A DNA stretch of 64,000 bases, taken from positions 3,098 through 67,097 of the forward strand of contig VXOR01000009.1 in NCBI GenBank assembly GCA_009840005.1, in the 5' to 3' direction. Origin of the DNA: Gemmatimonadota bacterium. GTDB taxonomy: Bacteria; Latescibacterota; UBA2968; UBA8231. The notes below the pieces were generated by a model, which was given only the letters and a program-made list of their open reading frames with translations, did no database searches and was not told the DNA's origin. The position numbers were made by a program, and so were the translations under genes. Position 1 is the stretch's first letter. Each line of letters begins with the position of its first letter. Positions 37,387 through 47,348 of this stretch are shown piece after piece.

Positions 37387-38760
37387 ATGTCCGAAGCTGC
37401 GAAAACGCCTTATCGCCCCCCAGTATCGGAACTCGGCCCGAGCCAGACCTCGTACACTTCGATCACCGACAAGATCAGTGGGATCGTTCTCACCAAAAAC
37501 ACTCCACTGGCGTGGTTCCTCTGCTTTGCTTTGGGCTTTCTACTGCTGCACGGGTTCATGATAGGCGTTCCCTACCTGCTCTTTGAGGGCGTGGGCATCT
37601 GGGGCATCAACAACCCCATAGGCTGGGGTTGGGCCATCATCAATTTTGTCTGGTGGATTGGTATCGGTCACGCTGGCACCCTAATCTCGGCGATTCTACT
37701 GCTGTTCCGGCAGCGGTGGCGCACCTCGATCAACCGCGCGGCAGAGGCCATGACCATCTTCGCCGTGCTCTGCGCTGCGCAGTTTCCGCTCTTTCACACG
37801 GGGCGGCCCTGGCTGGCCTGCTACTGGCTGTTGCCCTATCCCAACTCTATGGACATCTGGCCGCAATTCCGCAGCCCACTGATCTGGGATGTCTTCGCGG
37901 TCTCTACGTATTTGACGGTGTCGCTGGTCTTTTGGTTTGTCGGCTTGGTTCCAGACTTAGCAAGCCTGCGCGACCGCGCCAAAAACCGCATCGCCCAAGT
38001 CATCTACGGCGTGCTCGCGCTCGGTTGGCGTGGTTCGGCCATTCACTGGGAGCGCTACGAAATGGCGTCCCTCCTGCTAGCAGGCCTCTCCACGCCCCTC
38101 GTGCTTTCCGTGCACAGCGTCGTAAGTTTCGACTTTGCTGTAGGGCTTATCCCTGGGTGGCACACAACCATATTCCCCCCTTATTTCGTCGCCGGGGCGA
38201 TCTATGCGGGCTTTGCCATGGTGCTGACCTTGATGATCCCCATGCGCCTCATCTACGGCTTGGACGACTTCATAACCGAGCGCCATCTAAACAACATGGC
38301 CAAAGTCATGTTGGCTTCCGGATTGATTGTGGGATATGGTTATTTCATGGAGCAGCTCATCGCCTGGTACAGTGCTAGTGTCTTTGAGGGCTTTATGATG
38401 CAAAACCGCATGCACGGCCCGTACGGCCCCTACTACTGGGCCTTGATCCTCTGCAACATAGTCGTGCCGCAGCTTTTGTGGTTTAGACACTTCCGCACGA
38501 GCATGTTCTGGCTGTTTTTCATTTCCCAGTTCATCAATGTCGGCATGTGGCTGGAGCGCTTTATCATCGTCGTCACGAGCCTACACCGGGATTTTATGCC
38601 TTCTTCTTGGGACATGTTTCACGCGACGATCTGGGACATCGCCATCTATGTGGGCACCATCGGCCTGTTCATCGTCCTGTTTTTCCTGTTCATCCGCGGC
38701 CTACCGATGATTTCCATCCACGAGATCCGCAATCTGCTGGTCTCTGGAGACCACAAGTGA
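37387..38760 (+). CDS. actC: Alternative complex III NrfD-like quinol-site membrane subunit
   Basis: 457 aa from ATG 37387, just after the actB stop; an in-frame start at 37372 is inside actB. About ten transmembrane helices of the NrfD/PsrC family: [60 protein letters not shown] stretch, [20 protein letters not shown]. It is thought to hold the quinol-binding site and proton path. Co-transcribed; actD follows in 12 bp. Confidence 0.95.
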   Translation: MSEAAKTPYRPPVSELGPSQTSYTSITDKISGIVLTKNTPLAWFLCFALGFLLLHGFMIGVPYLLFEGVGIWGINNPIGWGWAIINFVWWIGIGHAGTLISAILLLFRQRWRTSINRAAEAMTIFAVLCAAQFPLFHTGRPWLACYWLLPYPNSMDIWPQFRSPLIWDVFAVSTYLTVSLVFWFVGLVPDLASLRDRAKNRIAQVIYGVLALGWRGSAIHWERYEMASLLLAGLSTPLVLSVHSVVSFDFAVGLIPGWHTTIFPPYFVAGAIYAGFAMVLTLMIPMRLIYGLDDFITERHLNNMAKVMLASGLIVGYGYFMEQLIAWYSASVFEGFMMQNRMHGPYGPYYWALILCNIVVPQLLWFRHFRTSMFWLFFISQFINVGMWLERFIIVVTSLHRDFMPSSWDMFHATIWDIAIYVGTIGLFIVLFFLFIRGLPMISIHEIRNLLVSGDHK

Positions 38761-38772
38761 GCCATTGAACTT

Positions 38773-39318
38773 ATGCAGCAGCACGAAGAATCAACGCACT
38801 ACGGCCTGCTGGCCGAATTTGAATCTCCCGACGACTTGTTGGCCGCGGCCAAGGCAACCTTTGCCGCTGGCTATCGCAAGATCGACGCCTATTCGCCCAT
38901 GCCCGTCCACGGCTTGGGCGAGGCCATCGGCTTTCCACGCACTAGACTGCCTTGGCTGGTTTTCGCCTTTGGTCTGCTTGGTGCCATCACAGGCTACTCC
39001 CTGTGCTATTGGGTCTCAGCCATCGACTATCCGCTCAATATCGCCGGCAAGCCCTTGCACAGCGGGCCGATGTTCATCCCAGTGACCTTTGAACTGACCA
39101 TTCTCTTTGCCGCGCTCAGTTCGGCCTTTGGCATGTTCATCGCCAACGGTTTGCCCCAGCCTTATCACCCGGTTTTCAACGCGCCTAGTTTCGCCCGCGC
39201 CAGCCAAGATCGCTTCTTTCTCAGCATCGAGGCCGAAGATCCTCAGTTCGACCGCGAAAAAACCGAGGAATTCTTGCGCGGCCTGAATCCGCATGAGGTT
39301 GTCGAAGTTGAAAAGTGA
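38773..39318 (+). CDS. actD: Alternative complex III subunit ActD (DUF3341)
   Basis: 181 aa. An N-terminal cytosolic part with YGLLAEFESPDDLLAAAKAT and YRKIDAYSPMPVHGLGEAIG is the DUF3341 signature; two transmembrane helices follow (WLVFAFGLLGAITGYSLCYW, FIPVTFELTILFAALSSAFG). A C-terminal segment SIEAEDPQFDREKTEEFLRG is typical. Structural subunit of the membrane part of the complex. The stop lies 1 bp before the actE start. Confidence 0.95.
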   Translation: MQQHEESTHYGLLAEFESPDDLLAAAKATFAAGYRKIDAYSPMPVHGLGEAIGFPRTRLPWLVFAFGLLGAITGYSLCYWVSAIDYPLNIAGKPLHSGPMFIPVTFELTILFAALSSAFGMFIANGLPQPYHPVFNAPSFARASQDRFFLSIEAEDPQFDREKTEEFLRGLNPHEVVEVEK

Positions 39319-39319
39319 A

Positions 39320-39910
39320 ATGACCATCGCCAAGCGACGGCTCGCGGCCCTGTTGGGAACGGCCCTGTTGCTGATTGGCACCGCCGGTTGCGAGCTGCGG
39401 CAGGCCATGTACGACCAAGAAAAATACGAGCCGCTAGAAGCCTCGGTGTTCTTTGCCGACGGCATGTCTTTCCGCTCACAGGTTGACGGCACCGTGGCGC
39501 GGGGCCAATTGATGCTCGACGAGCACTTCTATCAAGGCAGAATACAAGGCCAACTCGCGGAGACTTTCCCGGCGAGGGTGGCCGTTGACCGCCAGTTGCT
39601 AGAGCGCGGCCAAGAGCGCTACAACATTTTCTGCGCCCCCTGCCACGGCAGGACCGGCGCGGGCAACGGCATGATCGTCCAGCGCGGACTCAAACAGCCA
39701 CCAACTTTTCATCAACAGCGGCTACGCGAGGTGCCCGTCGGCCACTTTTACGATGTCATTACCAATGGCTTTGGCGTCATGTATAGCTACGCCTCCCGCA
39801 TCTCCGTGGCCGACCGCTGGGCCATCGTCGCCTATGTCAAGGTGTTACAGCTAAGCCAGAACCTCGAATTCGACCAATTGCCGGCTGAAGACCAAAGGCA
39901 ACTTCAATGA
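39320..39910 (+). CDS. actE: Alternative complex III monohaem cytochrome c lipoprotein
   Basis: 196 aa from ATG 39320; the upstream in-frame ATG at 39293 is inside actD. The signal peptide ends in lipobox GTAGC. One haem site, FCAPCHGRTGAGNGM, with the Met ligand probably in GFGVMYSYASRI. ActE is the membrane-anchored monohaem subunit at the outlet of the complex. The stop overlaps the actF start by 4 bp (ATGA). Confidence 0.95.
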   Translation: MTIAKRRLAALLGTALLLIGTAGCELRQAMYDQEKYEPLEASVFFADGMSFRSQVDGTVARGQLMLDEHFYQGRIQGQLAETFPARVAVDRQLLERGQERYNIFCAPCHGRTGAGNGMIVQRGLKQPPTFHQQRLREVPVGHFYDVITNGFGVMYSYASRISVADRWAIVAYVKVLQLSQNLEFDQLPAEDQRQLQ

Positions 39911-41142
39911 ACGAGTCGATTACTCAACAGTCCGCCGCCCTGCATCCCTATTTAGATAACCTCCAGCGCTACGCGCTAGTCGTGGGCTTGGTCGGTTTGG
40001 CCGCCACTGGGGTCGGCTACTTCATGGACGTGGAGCAGTTCTTCCGCTCTTATTTGCTAGCCTTTACCTTCTGGATCGGCCTGCCCTTGGGCAGCCTAGG
40101 CATCCTCATGATCCACCACGTCGGCGGTGGCACTTGGGGATTTTCGATCCGGCGGCTGCTCGAAGCCGGGACTCGCACCCTGCCGTTGCTGTTTGTGCTG
40201 TCGCTGCCGATCCTCTTCTTCGGCTTGCACAGCCTTTACGAGTGGGCTAACCCGGAAGTCGTGCAAAAAGACAGCATCATCCAGAAAAAAGTCCCCTTTC
40301 TCACCGAGCCGTGGTTTATCGCGCGCACCGTGCTCTACTTCGCCATTTGGGGACTGTTCGCCTTCTTGCTCAACCGCTGGTCGCTACAGCAGGATCAGAC
40401 GACAGAGACGCATCCGACCCATCGCATGCAGATCCTGAGCGGTCCGGGCATCGTCATTTTCTTTCTCACTGCGACGCTAGCCTGTGTCGATTGGCTAATG
40501 TCCCTTGAGCCGCATTGGTTTTCGACGATCTTCGGCATCATCTACATTATAGGTATGGGGCTGATGACCTGGGGGTTCATGTACCTCATCGCCGTCCCAC
40601 TCTCGCGCCGGGAGCCGCTACAGGGCGTAATCACCGAGCAGCACCTACGCGACTTGGGCACCTTTATGCTGGCCTGCGTCATGCTCTGGGCCTATACTTC
40701 GTTCTCCCAGTTGCTCATCATCTGGTCGGCTAATTTGCCCGAGGAGATCACCTGGTACATAACCCGCTTAGAAGGCGGCTGGCAATACGTCGGCTACGGG
40801 CTGTTGGTGTTTCACTTTGCCGTCCCCTTTCTCTTTCTCATATCCAGCACCATGAAGTCCAAAACCAAGCTGCTCGCCACCATTGCCGCCGGCTTGATCT
40901 TCATGCGCTTGGTCGATTTGTACTGGATCACGGCACCGACCTTCACCAAGGTCCACGCCGAAAAGGGGCCGAGCTTCCACAGCACTGGGTTCACTCTACA
41001 TTGGCTCGACCTAGCCATTCCAATAGGCATCGGCGGCATCGTCCTTGCGCTTTTCTTCGCGCAACTAAAAAAGCGCGCCCTAATCGCGCAAAACGACCCC
41101 CGCTTTGCAGACCTCTACAGCGGCGAAAGCAATCATGGCTGA
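39907..41142 (+). CDS. actF: Alternative complex III membrane subunit ActF (quinol:cytochrome c oxidoreductase family)
   Basis: 411 aa, about ten transmembrane helices. Family stretches: [80 protein letters not shown], and LRDLGTF preceding. It is a paralogue of ActC that may form a second proton path. Its last 8 bp overlap the next small membrane-protein gene. Confidence 0.95.
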   Translation: MNESITQQSAALHPYLDNLQRYALVVGLVGLAATGVGYFMDVEQFFRSYLLAFTFWIGLPLGSLGILMIHHVGGGTWGFSIRRLLEAGTRTLPLLFVLSLPILFFGLHSLYEWANPEVVQKDSIIQKKVPFLTEPWFIARTVLYFAIWGLFAFLLNRWSLQQDQTTETHPTHRMQILSGPGIVIFFLTATLACVDWLMSLEPHWFSTIFGIIYIIGMGLMTWGFMYLIAVPLSRREPLQGVITEQHLRDLGTFMLACVMLWAYTSFSQLLIIWSANLPEEITWYITRLEGGWQYVGYGLLVFHFAVPFLFLISSTMKSKTKLLATIAAGLIFMRLVDLYWITAPTFTKVHAEKGPSFHSTGFTLHWLDLAIPIGIGGIVLALFFAQLKKRALIAQNDPRFADLYSGESNHG

Positions 41143-41530
41143 ACAAGCACACAATCAAACCAACTCCGGCTACGAGACGACGGACGCGCAAGTAAAGCCG
41201 CTGGCACAGACCGGCGTCTTCCTTACCGTGTTAGTCATCGCTTCCTTTATTGCCATGATCGTCTTATTCAGGGGTCTTGCCTATTACCAGGAGTTCTTTG
41301 ACGATCCAGTTCCGCCGCTCGTCGAGAATCGCATTGCCAGCGACGCACCGAGGCTACAGGTGGACCCGCCAAAGCAAAAGTTTGAGTTGGCCCAAAGCGA
41401 AGCCGCGATCCTCAACTCCTACGGCTGGATCGACGAACAAGTGAAGGTAGTCCACATTCCCATCGAGCGAGCAATTGATCTGGTGAGCGAGGGCAAAATG
41501 CCGCTCATCGCTCCGCCAGCGACACCATGA
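41135..41530 (+). CDS. Small membrane protein between actF and the SCO gene (ActG-position)
   Basis: 131 aa from ATG 41135, overlapping the actF stop by 8 bp. One transmembrane helix (VFLTVLVIASFIAMIVLFRG) after a short cytosolic N-terminus, then a periplasmic part (LQVDPPKQKFELAQSEAAIL, NSYGWIDEQVKVVHIPIERA). Position matches ActG, the small last subunit of alternative complex III, but I cannot confirm it by sequence. A cytochrome-oxidase assembly role is the alternative. The stop overlaps the SCO gene start by 4 bp. Confidence 0.65.
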   Translation: MAEQAHNQTNSGYETTDAQVKPLAQTGVFLTVLVIASFIAMIVLFRGLAYYQEFFDDPVPPLVENRIASDAPRLQVDPPKQKFELAQSEAAILNSYGWIDEQVKVVHIPIERAIDLVSEGKMPLIAPPATP

Positions 41531-42366
41531 GCAGACCTACAACGACATTCGCTCGCAGCGCGATCTTTTTGGCATTAACTCTGCCGCTTTTGCTAGCCGG
41601 CCAGACTGGAGCGCAGGTCTATACCCAGCAGCTACAAAAGAGTATCGGCATCGACCAGAAATTGGGCGACCAAATCCCCTTGAATCTCGAATTCACCAAC
41701 TCCAGCGGCGAGCGCGTCTCGCTGCGCCAATACTTCGGCAAAAACCCCATCGTGCTCACCTTGGTGTACTACGAGTGCCCTATGCTTTGCACCCAAGTGC
41801 TGAACAGCCTCTTGCGAGCGATGAATGTGCTGAGTTTTGGCATTGGCACGGAATTCGACGTCTTGACCATCAGCATCGATCCCGGGGAAACTGCGGAACT
41901 GGCCGCGGCCAAAAAGGCCGAGTACAGCAAAAACTACCGCGGCCGCGATAGTTCTACGGGCTGGCATTTCCTCACCGGCGAGGAAGACCAGATCAAACAA
42001 CTGGCCGCAGCGGTCGGCTTTCGCTACGAATACGACGAAGACACCGACCAGTACATTCACGCCAGCGGCTTGATGGTGCTGACGCCGGAAGGCAAACTAG
42101 CGCGCTATTTATACGGCATCGACTATCCCCCGCGTGACTTGCGCTGGGGCCTCGTCGAAGCAGCCGACGGTGCCATCGGCAATCCGGTCGATCAGCTCCT
42201 TTTGCTCTGCTATAGCTATGACCCAATGACCGGCAAATACGGTCTCTACATCCGCAATTCCCTGCGCATCGGGGGGCTGATTACCGTGCTCGCTCTCGTC
42301 GTTTTTATCGTCGCTATGATCAAGCGGGAGCGCCGCAACAACCTGCACCAGCCTCAGCTCAACTAG
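41527..42366 (+). CDS. SCO1/SenC-family copper chaperone for cytochrome oxidase
   Basis: 279 aa. Signal peptide (LALTLPLLLAGQTGAQ), a thioredoxin-like fold with the copper-binding CxxxC in YYECPMLCTQVLNSL and the His ligand in QYIHASGLMVLTPEGKLA, then a C-terminal transmembrane helix (GLITVLALVVFIVAMIKRER) that is unusual for the family, which is normally anchored at the N-terminus. It delivers copper to CuA of subunit II, encoded next in the operon. Confidence 0.92.
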   Translation: MSRPTTTFARSAIFLALTLPLLLAGQTGAQVYTQQLQKSIGIDQKLGDQIPLNLEFTNSSGERVSLRQYFGKNPIVLTLVYYECPMLCTQVLNSLLRAMNVLSFGIGTEFDVLTISIDPGETAELAAAKKAEYSKNYRGRDSSTGWHFLTGEEDQIKQLAAAVGFRYEYDEDTDQYIHASGLMVLTPEGKLARYLYGIDYPPRDLRWGLVEAADGAIGNPVDQLLLLCYSYDPMTGKYGLYIRNSLRIGGLITVLALVVFIVAMIKRERRNNLHQPQLN

Positions 42367-42384
42367 TTCGGAGCCTTGAACCGC

Positions 42385-43320
42385 ATGTCCGACTTTCCAC
42401 TTTTTCCCGCCCAAGCCTCCACCATCGCCTGGCAAGTAGATGCCCTGTACGCATTCTTGCTCGTCTTGACTGTGATTTTCTGCCTGCTCGTCTTCGGTAT
42501 GGTAATCATCTTCGCCATCAAGTACCGCCGCCGCTCAGAAGACGAACAGCCCGAGCAGACTCACGGCAATCTCGTCCTCGAATTATCTTGGACCATCATC
42601 CCACTCTTTTTGGCGCTTTTTGTATTTTTGCTCGGGGCCGATGTCTTCTTCCGGCTCCAGCGGTCGCCGTCCGACCCCTTGGAAATCTACGCGGTCGGCA
42701 AGCAGTGGATGTGGAAAATCCAGCACGAATCGGGCAAGCGAGAAATCAATACCCTGCACGTACCCAAGGGCCAGCCCGTCCGCCTGACCATGACCTCGGA
42801 GGACGTAATCCACGACTTTTTCATCCCGGCCTTCCGCGTCAAAAACGACGTGTTGCCCGGGCGCTACACGACTCTGTGGTTCGAAGCCACGGAGACGGGC
42901 GAGTTCCACTTGTTTTGCGCCGAGTATTGCGGCACCCAGCACTCGGGCATGATCGGCAAGGTGATTGTCTTAGAGCCAGCGGATTACCACGACTGGCTGA
43001 TGGGAGCGTCCAGCGGCGAATCCATGGTCGAGGCGGGCGAGCGCCAGTTCCAGCAACTCGGCTGCGAGACCTGCCACAAATCCACGGCCACGGGTCGTGG
43101 GCCTTCGTTGGTCGGGATTTACGACAAGCCGGTAACGCTCAGCAACGGGCAAGAAGTCGTCGTCGATAGCGACTACATCCGCGAGTCCATACTCCAGCCC
43201 ACGGCCAAGATCGTCGCTGGATACGAGCCGATTATGCCCATCTTTGAGGGGCAAATCAGCGAGCAGTCACTGCTGCAAATCGCGTCTTATATCAAATCCC
43301 TGAGTGAGTCCGCAGAGTGA
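42385..43320 (+). CDS. ctaC: Cytochrome c oxidase subunit II with fused cytochrome c (caa3 type)
   Basis: 311 aa from ATG 42385. Two N-terminal transmembrane helices ([39 protein letters not shown]). The cupredoxin domain keeps the CuA ligands: [10 protein letters not shown] and [17 protein letters not shown]-terminal cytochrome c has haem site CETCHKS and the Met in [12 protein letters not shown]. The fused haem makes this a caa3-type enzyme, fed directly by the complex upstream. Confidence 0.97.
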   Translation: MSDFPLFPAQASTIAWQVDALYAFLLVLTVIFCLLVFGMVIIFAIKYRRRSEDEQPEQTHGNLVLELSWTIIPLFLALFVFLLGADVFFRLQRSPSDPLEIYAVGKQWMWKIQHESGKREINTLHVPKGQPVRLTMTSEDVIHDFFIPAFRVKNDVLPGRYTTLWFEATETGEFHLFCAEYCGTQHSGMIGKVIVLEPADYHDWLMGASSGESMVEAGERQFQQLGCETCHKSTATGRGPSLVGIYDKPVTLSNGQEVVVDSDYIRESILQPTAKIVAGYEPIMPIFEGQISEQSLLQIASYIKSLSESAE

Positions 43321-43345
43321 ACATCTCAACGAGGTCATTCAAGCC

Positions 43346-45013
43346 ATGAGCCATGCAATCAGCGCCAACGGCGAGCCGAGAAACTATCTCAACGAAACGT
43401 ATGGGATCAAATCTTGGCTCCTGACCCTAGACCACAAGCGCATCGGTATCCTCTACTTGATAACGCTGGCGGTCTTCTTCTTGGTCGGCAGCATGTTCGC
43501 CAGTCTCATTCGCTTTGAGTTGATGACGCCCAAAGGCGATTTGGTCGAAGCAGAGACCTACAACAAGCTCTTCACCATGCACGGGGTGGTGATGATTTTC
43601 TTCTTTCTGATCCCCTCGATCCCGGCGGTGTTGGGCAACTTTCTCATTCCCCTACAGATCGGCGCGCGGGACGTGGCCTTCCCCCGCTTGAATCTCCTCA
43701 GCTATTACCTCTACGTCGCCGGCGGGGCCTTCGCCGTGCTGGCCATCATTATGGGGGGCATTGATACGGGTTGGACTTTTTATACTCCTTATAGCAGTAC
43801 GTACTCTACCTCATTTGTTTCTTTGGCCCTAGTCGGCGTTTTTGTCAACGGCTTCTCTTCGATCCTCACCGGGGTCAACTTCATGGTCACCATCCACAAG
43901 ATGCGGGCCCCGGGTATGACGTGGTTCCGCTTGCCGCTTTTTATTTGGGGGCACTACGCGACCAGCTTGATTCAGGTCCTAGGCACCCCGGTGGTGGCCA
44001 TCACCTTGTTGCTGGTTTGCTTCGAGCGCGCCTTCAAGATCGGCATTTTCGATCCCAATTACGGCGGTGATCCGGTGCTTTTCCAGCACATGTTCTGGTT
44101 TTACTCGCATCCGGCCGTGTACATCATGATCTTGCCGGGCTTTGCCGTCGTCAGCGATGTCATAGCTTGCTTCGCGCGCAAGCGCGTCTTCGGCTATTCC
44201 TTTGTAGCTTTTTCCTCGCTGGCCATCGCCGTCCTTGGCTTTCTCGTCTGGGGCCACCATTTGTTCGTATCGGGCCAATCCACCTATGCCAGCATGGTCT
44301 TTTCCTTCATCACTTTCTTCATCGCCGTGCCCACGGCCATCAAAATTTTCAACTGGGCTTTCACTCTCCACAAAGCCTCGGTTAAGTTAGACTCGCCGAT
44401 GCTCTACGTGATGGGCTTTATCGGCCTTTTCACTATCGGCGGCCTGACGGGCCTGTTCCTTTCCACCCTGGGCCTAGACATCCATCTCCACGATACCTAC
44501 TTCGTGGTCGCCCACTTTCACTATGTCATGGTGGGCGGCATGGTCATGGGGTTCCTCTGCGGCCTGCATTTTTGGTGGCCTAAAATGACTGGGCGCATGT
44601 ACTCGGAAGGAGCGGCCAAGCTCGGCGTCATGTTCGTCTTCGCTGGGTTCAACTTGACCTTTTTTCCGCAATTTATCTTGGGCTACTTGGGAATGCCTCG
44701 GCGCTATCACGCCTACCCCGAGGAATGGCAAGCTCTCAACATCATGTCCACCGCGGGTGCCACTGTCCTCGGGTTGGGCTTCTCGCTGACCATCATTTAT
44801 CTCCTTTGGTCCTTGTTTAAGGGCGAGAAGGCCCCCGCCAATCCGTTCCAAGCCAAGGGTCTCGAATGGGACATCCCCTCGCCACCCATAGCCCACAACT
44901 TTGAAGCTATCCCGATAGTTACTTGGGAAGCCTATCCGTACGGTGAGGAGGAATCGACGGAACCGAGTACCGAGGCCGTACCCGAACGCGCTAAGGAGGA
45001 TGAAGTTGTCTGA
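43346..45013 (+). CDS. ctaD: Cytochrome c oxidase subunit I, A2-type
   Basis: 555 aa from ATG 43346; a GTG at 43304 would overlap ctaC. Twelve-helix haem-copper oxidase: [20 protein letters not shown] (haem a His), [20 protein letters not shown] (CuB His and cross-linked Tyr), [11 protein letters not shown], and [19 protein letters not shown]. In helix VI, the proton-channel Glu of A1 enzymes is replaced by Ala and the YS motif is present, which defines the A2 type known from Rhodothermus. The acidic C-terminus overlaps the ctaE start. Confidence 0.97.
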   Translation: MSHAISANGEPRNYLNETYGIKSWLLTLDHKRIGILYLITLAVFFLVGSMFASLIRFELMTPKGDLVEAETYNKLFTMHGVVMIFFFLIPSIPAVLGNFLIPLQIGARDVAFPRLNLLSYYLYVAGGAFAVLAIIMGGIDTGWTFYTPYSSTYSTSFVSLALVGVFVNGFSSILTGVNFMVTIHKMRAPGMTWFRLPLFIWGHYATSLIQVLGTPVVAITLLLVCFERAFKIGIFDPNYGGDPVLFQHMFWFYSHPAVYIMILPGFAVVSDVIACFARKRVFGYSFVAFSSLAIAVLGFLVWGHHLFVSGQSTYASMVFSFITFFIAVPTAIKIFNWAFTLHKASVKLDSPMLYVMGFIGLFTIGGLTGLFLSTLGLDIHLHDTYFVVAHFHYVMVGGMVMGFLCGLHFWWPKMTGRMYSEGAAKLGVMFVFAGFNLTFFPQFILGYLGMPRRYHAYPEEWQALNIMSTAGATVLGLGFSLTIIYLLWSLFKGEKAPANPFQAKGLEWDIPSPPIAHNFEAIPIVTWEAYPYGEEESTEPSTEAVPERAKEDEVV

Positions 45014-45668
45014 TCACGCACATAGCGCCCACCACCTACACCAATTCGAGACGGCGCAGCAGCAATACGAAGCCGCCAGTCTCGGCATGTGGGCGTTCAT
45101 CATCCAGGAAATCCTGTTCTTCGGGGGGCTGTTCGGTGCCTATACCGTGTATCGCAACGAATATATTGAAGCCTTTACCGCTGGCTCTCACCTCCTCAGC
45201 ATCGGCTGGGGCACCTTCAACACCATCGTGCTGATCGCCAGCAGTCTGACCATGGCGCTGGCTGTCCGCGCCGCGCAGACCAATGCTGGTCGCAACGCGA
45301 TTACGGGGTGGCTCGTCGCCACGATCATTCTCGGCTGCGCCTTCTTAGGCGTCAAGTACATCGAGTATAGCTCCAAGTGGCACCAGAACCTCATCCCCGC
45401 CGGTAGCATGTTCCAGTGGAACGACCCGGCCGTCACGCTCGGCAACGCCAAAATTTTCTTCTCGTTTTACTTCGTGATGACCGGGATGCACGCGCTGCAC
45501 ATGGTCGTCGGCGTCGGCATCATGCTGTGGATGATCGCCAAGGTCCGGCGCAACGAGATCTCGGCTCAGTACTTTACGCCGATTGAAATCAGCGGCCTTT
45601 ATTGGCACTTCGTCGATATCGTGTGGATTTTCCTCTTCCCGCTGCTCTATCTGATTGGACGCCACTAA
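45006..45668 (+). CDS. ctaE: Cytochrome c oxidase subunit III
   Basis: 220 aa from a TTG at 45006. AGGAGG (44994-44999) is directly against the ATG at 45000 (no spacer), but 6 nt before this TTG, which suggests TTG is used; the ATG adds 2 residues. Seven-helix subunit III motifs: [40 protein letters not shown] and [20 protein letters not shown]. It overlaps ctaD by 8 bp and ctaF by 1 bp (TAATG). Confidence 0.93.
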   Translation: MSDHAHSAHHLHQFETAQQQYEAASLGMWAFIIQEILFFGGLFGAYTVYRNEYIEAFTAGSHLLSIGWGTFNTIVLIASSLTMALAVRAAQTNAGRNAITGWLVATIILGCAFLGVKYIEYSSKWHQNLIPAGSMFQWNDPAVTLGNAKIFFSFYFVMTGMHALHMVVGVGIMLWMIAKVRRNEISAQYFTPIEISGLYWHFVDIVWIFLFPLLYLIGRH

Positions 45669-46009
45669 TGTCTGAACATCACGCTGAACATCACGTCGTC
45701 CCGCTCAAGATCTACTTTCTGATCTTCTTCGCCCTGATGATTGGCACGGTCATCACGGTGGCCGCCGCCTTCGTCAACATGGGCTTTTTGAATACCCCGG
45801 TCGCCCTGATTATCGCTCTAGTAAAGGCATCGCTGGTCATCTTATTCTTCATGCACGTGAAATACAGCCCCAAGCTGGTCGGGCTTTTCGCGGTCGCCGG
45901 CTTCTTCTGGCTGTGCATCCTGCTGGCCTTGACCATGCAGGACTACTACACGCGCGACTGGGGCCAAGAAGCGCCGGAGGAGTTTCTCAAGCAAGGGTCG
46001 TTCTTCTAA
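45668..46009 (+). CDS. ctaF: Cytochrome c oxidase subunit IV family protein
   Basis: 113 aa from the ATG at 45668 that overlaps the ctaE stop. Three transmembrane helices: [40 protein letters not shown] (the family signature) and [19 protein letters not shown]. Stabilising subunit of the oxidase. Last gene of the respiratory operon, with no clear terminator before the next gene 24 bp away. Confidence 0.92.
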   Translation: MSEHHAEHHVVPLKIYFLIFFALMIGTVITVAAAFVNMGFLNTPVALIIALVKASLVILFFMHVKYSPKLVGLFAVAGFFWLCILLALTMQDYYTRDWGQEAPEEFLKQGSFF

Positions 46010-46033
46010 GGAGATCTGAGGGACGAGTCTGGT

Positions 46034-47227
46034 GTGAGCAACAACGACCAATTTCGGCTGGAACAGGCAGCATTGCTGCTAGGACGGGCGGCGCACTTAT
46101 ATGATAAATATGAGGCCGGACGAAAGGTCCCCTTCAATATCTTCTCCACTCTACATGGAGAACGCGACGAGGTAAATCTCCACTCTCGGTTTCTTTACGC
46201 ACTACTTAACTATCAGAAATCACTTGATGCACCGCGACAAAACCTGACGAAGTTCTTGCGACATGTTGCCAAGAAGGACTTTGATCAGAGTGGTATCGAG
46301 GTAAATCGGGAGCGCGACAACATCGACATCTTGATTACCAACGCTGTCAAGCAAGCGGTCGTAATCGAAAACAAAATTGGGGCCGGAGATCAACCCCAGC
46401 AATTACAGAGATACCACGATAGATTAAGAAAGAGGGGATTCGACGACATATCTCTGCTGTATCTGACGCTTGATGGCTACGATCCTTCCGAGGATAGCGT
46501 CGGAACTCTCTGTTACCAAAGTATTTCCTACCGAGACGACCTTCCTCCTTGGCTAGAGGGCTGTCAAAAACGAGCTTACAACGAACCCGCGTTGAGGGAG
46601 TCAATCGCCCAGTACTTACAACTCGTCCGCAAGCTGACAGGTACGGATTTCAGTGAGGCATATATGAAAGACTTAGAGGAACTTTGTTTACAGGGCGACA
46701 ATCTCACTCTCATACACGACTTGAATGAGGCTGCGATTCGTGTCAGGATTTTGTTGCTGAAGAAACTGTACGGTGAAATTGACTCGTCACTGACAGAACT
46801 GATTTCAAAGAAGCCAGCCGACAAGGACAGGGAGCGCAAACTCTCTGAGGAGACAATGGAAGGATATGTCCGGAGGACGAAAGGAAACATGTATTACGGC
46901 CTATTCTATCCGTTTGGCAGTGGAGACGCCCAGATTGGCGTTGAGTTTGGCAGTGATATTGTCTTCGGCGTCCGTTATGCCAAGGAAAAAGACGCAGCCA
47001 AGTACAGCAGACTCAAGGAAGCATTAAAAAACGTGAACGGTGGTAAATCAAATCCGTGGTGGCCTTGGTATCGATGTACCGATGGAGGACTGGACTTACG
47101 AAATCCCACTCCCGAGAACCTTGAGTTCGTGTCCAAGCTACTGTCCGACGAGGAAGCAAGGAAGAAGTATGTGGAAGAAATCCCACACCGTCTGAAGCCG
47201 GTGTGGGATGCTGGTGAGGACTTATAG
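46034..47227 (+). CDS. PD-(D/E)XK nuclease-superfamily protein
   Basis: 397 aa from a GTG at 46034. The nuclease core is near residues 45-130: DEVNLHSRFLYALLNYQKSL, INVDILITN-like RERDNIDILITNAVKQAVVI and VIENKIGAGDQPQQLQRYHD (D...ENK, then Q helix). The rest is helical with no recognised family. GC and codon use are lower than in the cox genes before it. It matches a family often found near mobile or defence genes. It follows ctaF by 24 bp without a visible terminator, as if inserted at the operon end. Confidence 0.85.
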   Translation: MSNNDQFRLEQAALLLGRAAHLYDKYEAGRKVPFNIFSTLHGERDEVNLHSRFLYALLNYQKSLDAPRQNLTKFLRHVAKKDFDQSGIEVNRERDNIDILITNAVKQAVVIENKIGAGDQPQQLQRYHDRLRKRGFDDISLLYLTLDGYDPSEDSVGTLCYQSISYRDDLPPWLEGCQKRAYNEPALRESIAQYLQLVRKLTGTDFSEAYMKDLEELCLQGDNLTLIHDLNEAAIRVRILLLKKLYGEIDSSLTELISKKPADKDRERKLSEETMEGYVRRTKGNMYYGLFYPFGSGDAQIGVEFGSDIVFGVRYAKEKDAAKYSRLKEALKNVNGGKSNPWWPWYRCTDGGLDLRNPTPENLEFVSKLLSDEEARKKYVEEIPHRLKPVWDAGEDL

Positions 47228-47249
47228 CAATCCTACATCATTGACTAGA

Positions 47250-47279
47250 CTGGATTCCCGCTTGCGGAGCGCGGGAATG
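47250..47279. repeat. REP-like palindrome, copy 1
   Basis: A 30-bp element with arms ATTCCCGC and GCGGGAAT around a 9-nt centre (TTGCGGAGC). It is identical in all 30 bases to 48245-48274. It lies just after the PD-(D/E)XK gene. Confidence 0.85.
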
Positions 47280-47348
47280 CCCCCAAGCGAGGCCGCAAGC
47301 GGCAGACGCGGCATAAGGCTACATAACATCAGTTAAGGAAATTGATTC

